A DNA stretch of 64,000 nt, taken from positions 248,001 to 312,000 of the forward strand of contig JAIWZP010000016.1 of the NCBI GenBank assembly GCA_025201375.1, given 5' to 3'. The notes beneath the pieces are model-generated. The model ran no database searches and was not told the origin of the DNA. It saw nothing but the letters and a program-made list of their open reading frames with translations. Below, piece after piece: positions 61,746 to 64,000 of the stretch (position 1 is its first letter; each line of letters starts with the position of its first letter). This DNA comes from Gongronella butleri (lineage: Eukaryota; Mucoromycota; Mucoromycetes; Mucorales; Cunninghamellaceae). Made by a program: the position numbers and the translations under genes.

Positions 61746-63150
61746 GATGATTCCAAGTTTTTTCGCAAATCGGATAACTCGGTCCTGAGTAGAGAAAACG
61801 CATTTTTCATAAAATCATGGCCAAATCAATCAAGGTCAAAAGTTCAAAACGGTCCCTGAATGAAGGCTACCTGTAACTCGCTGAGAACTTGACGCGATGT
61901 CCCTAAAACAGAAGCGCTTTTACCGCACTTGGACGCTGATTCGTCGACAATTTTGAAAATTTGGCCATTTTTCACAGATTTTTTACTGGTGTCGACGACA
62001 TTTCCCAATTATTATAGCGATGTCTTGGTCAAATTCTTTTTTGATCATCACAATGAAATAAGCTCCATGGTTTGCTGTAAATTAGACGGGCTTGGTCGTC
62101 TTTCCTAGAATGTTTGTTTGGCCGATGCATGACCTTTGTACGCCTGTGAAAGCCGTTCAAACATTACAAAAATTTTCAATTTCGAATTTCTCGGTAACTG
62201 ATTTGACAACACACAACGATTTTAACATTTCGAAAGCATCTTTTGCATCTCTATCGAACGAGACCAGTATCATCGGTGGATGGCTAAAACTCGCAGAGAA
62301 AATTCACTTTTTCATCAAAATATTTGATCGTGATTTGCCCGACAACGGTCTAATCGGCCCTCAATTTTTATTGCAGTTTTACTAACAAATAGGGGGACAA
62401 ATCACCTAATTAGATGACTTGCGGTGCACTGGCTTGGGATTTAACTTTTTGCATCGGTCATTTTACCGGGCTGCAGCCCACTCAGCGCACAAAAATGTGC
62501 AAAATAAAAAATAAAAAAATAAAATAAAATAAAATTTCCATGCAACCCACATAACCTATCATAATTTGGAAGTGTCAAACCTTAAATTTTAGCAAAAAAT
62601 CCTGACCAAGGTAGGCAATTTTCTCAGTCGATCGCCGTTCATGCGTCACTCTTTGGGCTTTTTTCAAATGTTGGAGCGACTTGCCATTTTGTCAGCCAAT
62701 AAGAAATTGTCGAAGTTACCTGTTTGGGATGCATTGATCACTCGGAGTTCGAAAAATTCAAATTAGGCATTTCTGAGATTGATATCTGTGACCCCTGAGT
62801 GACCCCTGAATTTTTCAAAAGTGGTCGTAGCGCTTTGGGGGTTTAAACTTTTTTGTTGCAAATTTTGCGCCGAATTTGATGCAGGCATTTTTGAGCGGGG
62901 TCGACCGTGCAGATGGCCAGATGAATGTAAAATATATTACAAATAAGAGTTTTTTGGTACTGTATTAAAGTCCAAAAAATCGAGCCCATGTTCTCGACAC
63001 CACCGGACTACAGTATACGGTAGTTTACGCCGGTATGCAGGTTTCATACTTTCATTGGCGGGAGTGCAGGCCGTAAAAACTTTCTGGAGGCACAGTAGGC
63101 GGGCAAAGTCTGAAAAACACGCATTGTTGTTTTTTAAAGGCAAATGTGCA

Positions 63151-64000
63151 TCTTTTTATAGTGAGTTTTTGCGCGGCGGTGGGCGGTGCTGCAAGCATTG
63201 AAGTGGCAGCATGCGCCCAATACTGCCCAGTAAGCTTTAAAATAAAATGAACAGATAAAAGAGTTTAATTTCGTGTAAAATACAAAATGGATACTGTACA
63301 GTATCATACGTAGTACTACAGTATTAGGCTGACGCGCCGACGCGAAGGCTGTTGCTTTTGTGCCCATTGAGCTGATTTCCAATGAAATGGACGCGTCGCG
63401 CACGTCGTGAGCGCTGAGCGGGGCCGTGATTATCGCTGCTGGTGCTAATGAGGCCTTAGAGGCAGTCCAGGCATATTTAAAGGGGCAGGTGCGCGAGATT
63501 GGCACGCGCAAAAGCTCAAAGCGCACCACGGCAAGACGGCGAGACGGCGTGCAATTGACGATTCTATACTCCGTGGATGATTGTTTCCACTCGCTTGCGC
63601 ATAATCTGCCAGTGAAGTTCAAGATGCATTTTTTTTTTCGAGCACACTCACACCCACGGACCACCGTGCACCGGTATGCGGCACAAATTATTTTACGCAG
63701 CTGTGCAAGACTTGCCACCGAATAGGCAGGCGTCGGCGGCTGATGCACGGCACCGCCAGCTGGAAACGTATTTGTAGCCGCAGACGTTGCCAATGGGCAT
63801 GACTTTGCTTTTTGCCGCAGCAGCACGAATGGGACGCGTTTTGGCAGCGCGCACAGCAGCTTGTGAGCCAGATGGTGGCGCGGCCTGCCTGTGGCGGCCA
63901 ACGATTTGCATCAAGCGTGGCAAGAGCGCGTGGTCCTGCTCAGGCACCAAATTGGCGCTGGCGTCACAAAAAAAGGGGTACTGTATGTGGCGGTCTTTTA
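63151..64000. other. Unresolved right edge
   Basis: GC-richer than the adjacent repeat. On the + strand one frame from ~63,344 reads PIELISNEMDASRTS, a TGA, then ALSGAVIIAAGANEALEAVQ and on to ~63,725, resembling a coding relic with one stop. A minus-strand frame (63,901-63,134) is also open for ~255 codons but runs into the repeat. Neither is recognisable. A TACTGTA cluster lies at 63,293-63,325. Confidence 0.3.

Larger units (their letters stand above)
60470..63150. repeat. Dispersed repeat copy 5 (modules A+B, longest)
   Basis: About 2.7 kb. Module A (60,470-61,950) carries at least four internal units with the recurring word GATCG..TCACTCAGTCCTGAG(A)AAATGC, plus the tandem blocks at 61,365-61,740. 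Module B (61,950-63,150) matches copies 2, 3 and 4 to the terminal CTGGAGGCACAGTAGGC and then another ~50 bases shared with copy 3. Like copy 4 it starts soon after the 3' end of a gene. No gene found inside. Confidence 0.7.

Noticed and set aside
63134..63901. 255-codon minus-strand open frame at the right edge
   Set aside because: It runs into the dispersed repeat, is not recognised, and competes with a plus-strand frame; neither is supported enough to call.

Overview
This window is nuclear DNA of a fungus, by inference an early-diverging (zygomycete-grade) one. The genes are dense and split by short GT-AG introns. The gene set includes a class V myosin, a cullin, a proteasome alpha5 subunit, LAMTOR2, an RFC clamp-loader subunit, a fungal GATA factor with an 18-residue zinc-finger loop, a VHS-GAT adaptor of the Lsb5 type, and a secreted LIP-family lipase. 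The species cannot be named from the sequence alone. A hallmark of the region is that many introns start with GT followed by a long A-run and end after a long T-run.

Layout, left to right. 1-1.85 kb: non-coding, opening with the end of a dispersed repeat. 1.8-3.7 kb: secreted lipase (+). 4.7-6.5 kb: seven-pass membrane protein (-). 7.3-8.9 kb: replication factor C subunit (+). 9.3-10.5 kb: GATA factor (+). 12.5-13.3 kb: YdcZ-type transporter (-), divergent from a VHS-GAT adaptor (13.4-15.0 kb, +). 15.6-19.5 kb: a dispersed repeat split by a decayed piggyBac transposon. 19.55-19.84 kb: a foldback MITE. 20.7-21.3 kb: LAMTOR2 (+). 21.5-27.4 kb: myosin V (+, 15 exons). 28.0-31.4 kb: cullin-1-like (+, 14 exons). 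32-37 kb: repeats and gene-poor DNA. 38.2-40.2 kb: subtilase (+), convergent with an alpha/beta-hydrolase lipase (40.4-41.7 kb, -). 43.0-44.1 kb: intronless orphan (+). 44.5-49.4 kb: repeat, long inverted repeat, a possible small gene, a tRNA-Leu(CAA) and a tRNA relic. 50.5-53.6 kb: two tandem paralogues of a beta-repeat (DUF4097-like) protein. 53.9-54.9 kb: YIPF6/Yip4 (-). 55.5-57.6 kb: F-box protein (+). 58.1-58.9 kb: homeodomain protein (-). 59.35-60.3 kb: proteasome alpha5 (+). 60.5-63.15 kb: the longest copy of the dispersed repeat. 63.15-64 kb: unresolved.

Most genes are independent housekeeping functions: replication, actin-based transport, ubiquitin-proteasome turnover (cullin, F-box protein, proteasome subunit), endosome/Golgi trafficking (VHS-GAT, YIPF6, LAMTOR2), and secreted hydrolases. 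They do not form an obvious cluster. The least explained material is a family of about 2.6-kb non-coding repeats present in at least five places. It hosts a piggyBac element whose TTAA target can be read by comparison with its unoccupied relatives. Exon boundaries were derived by hand from splice signals, reading phase and family conservation; none has transcript support here.
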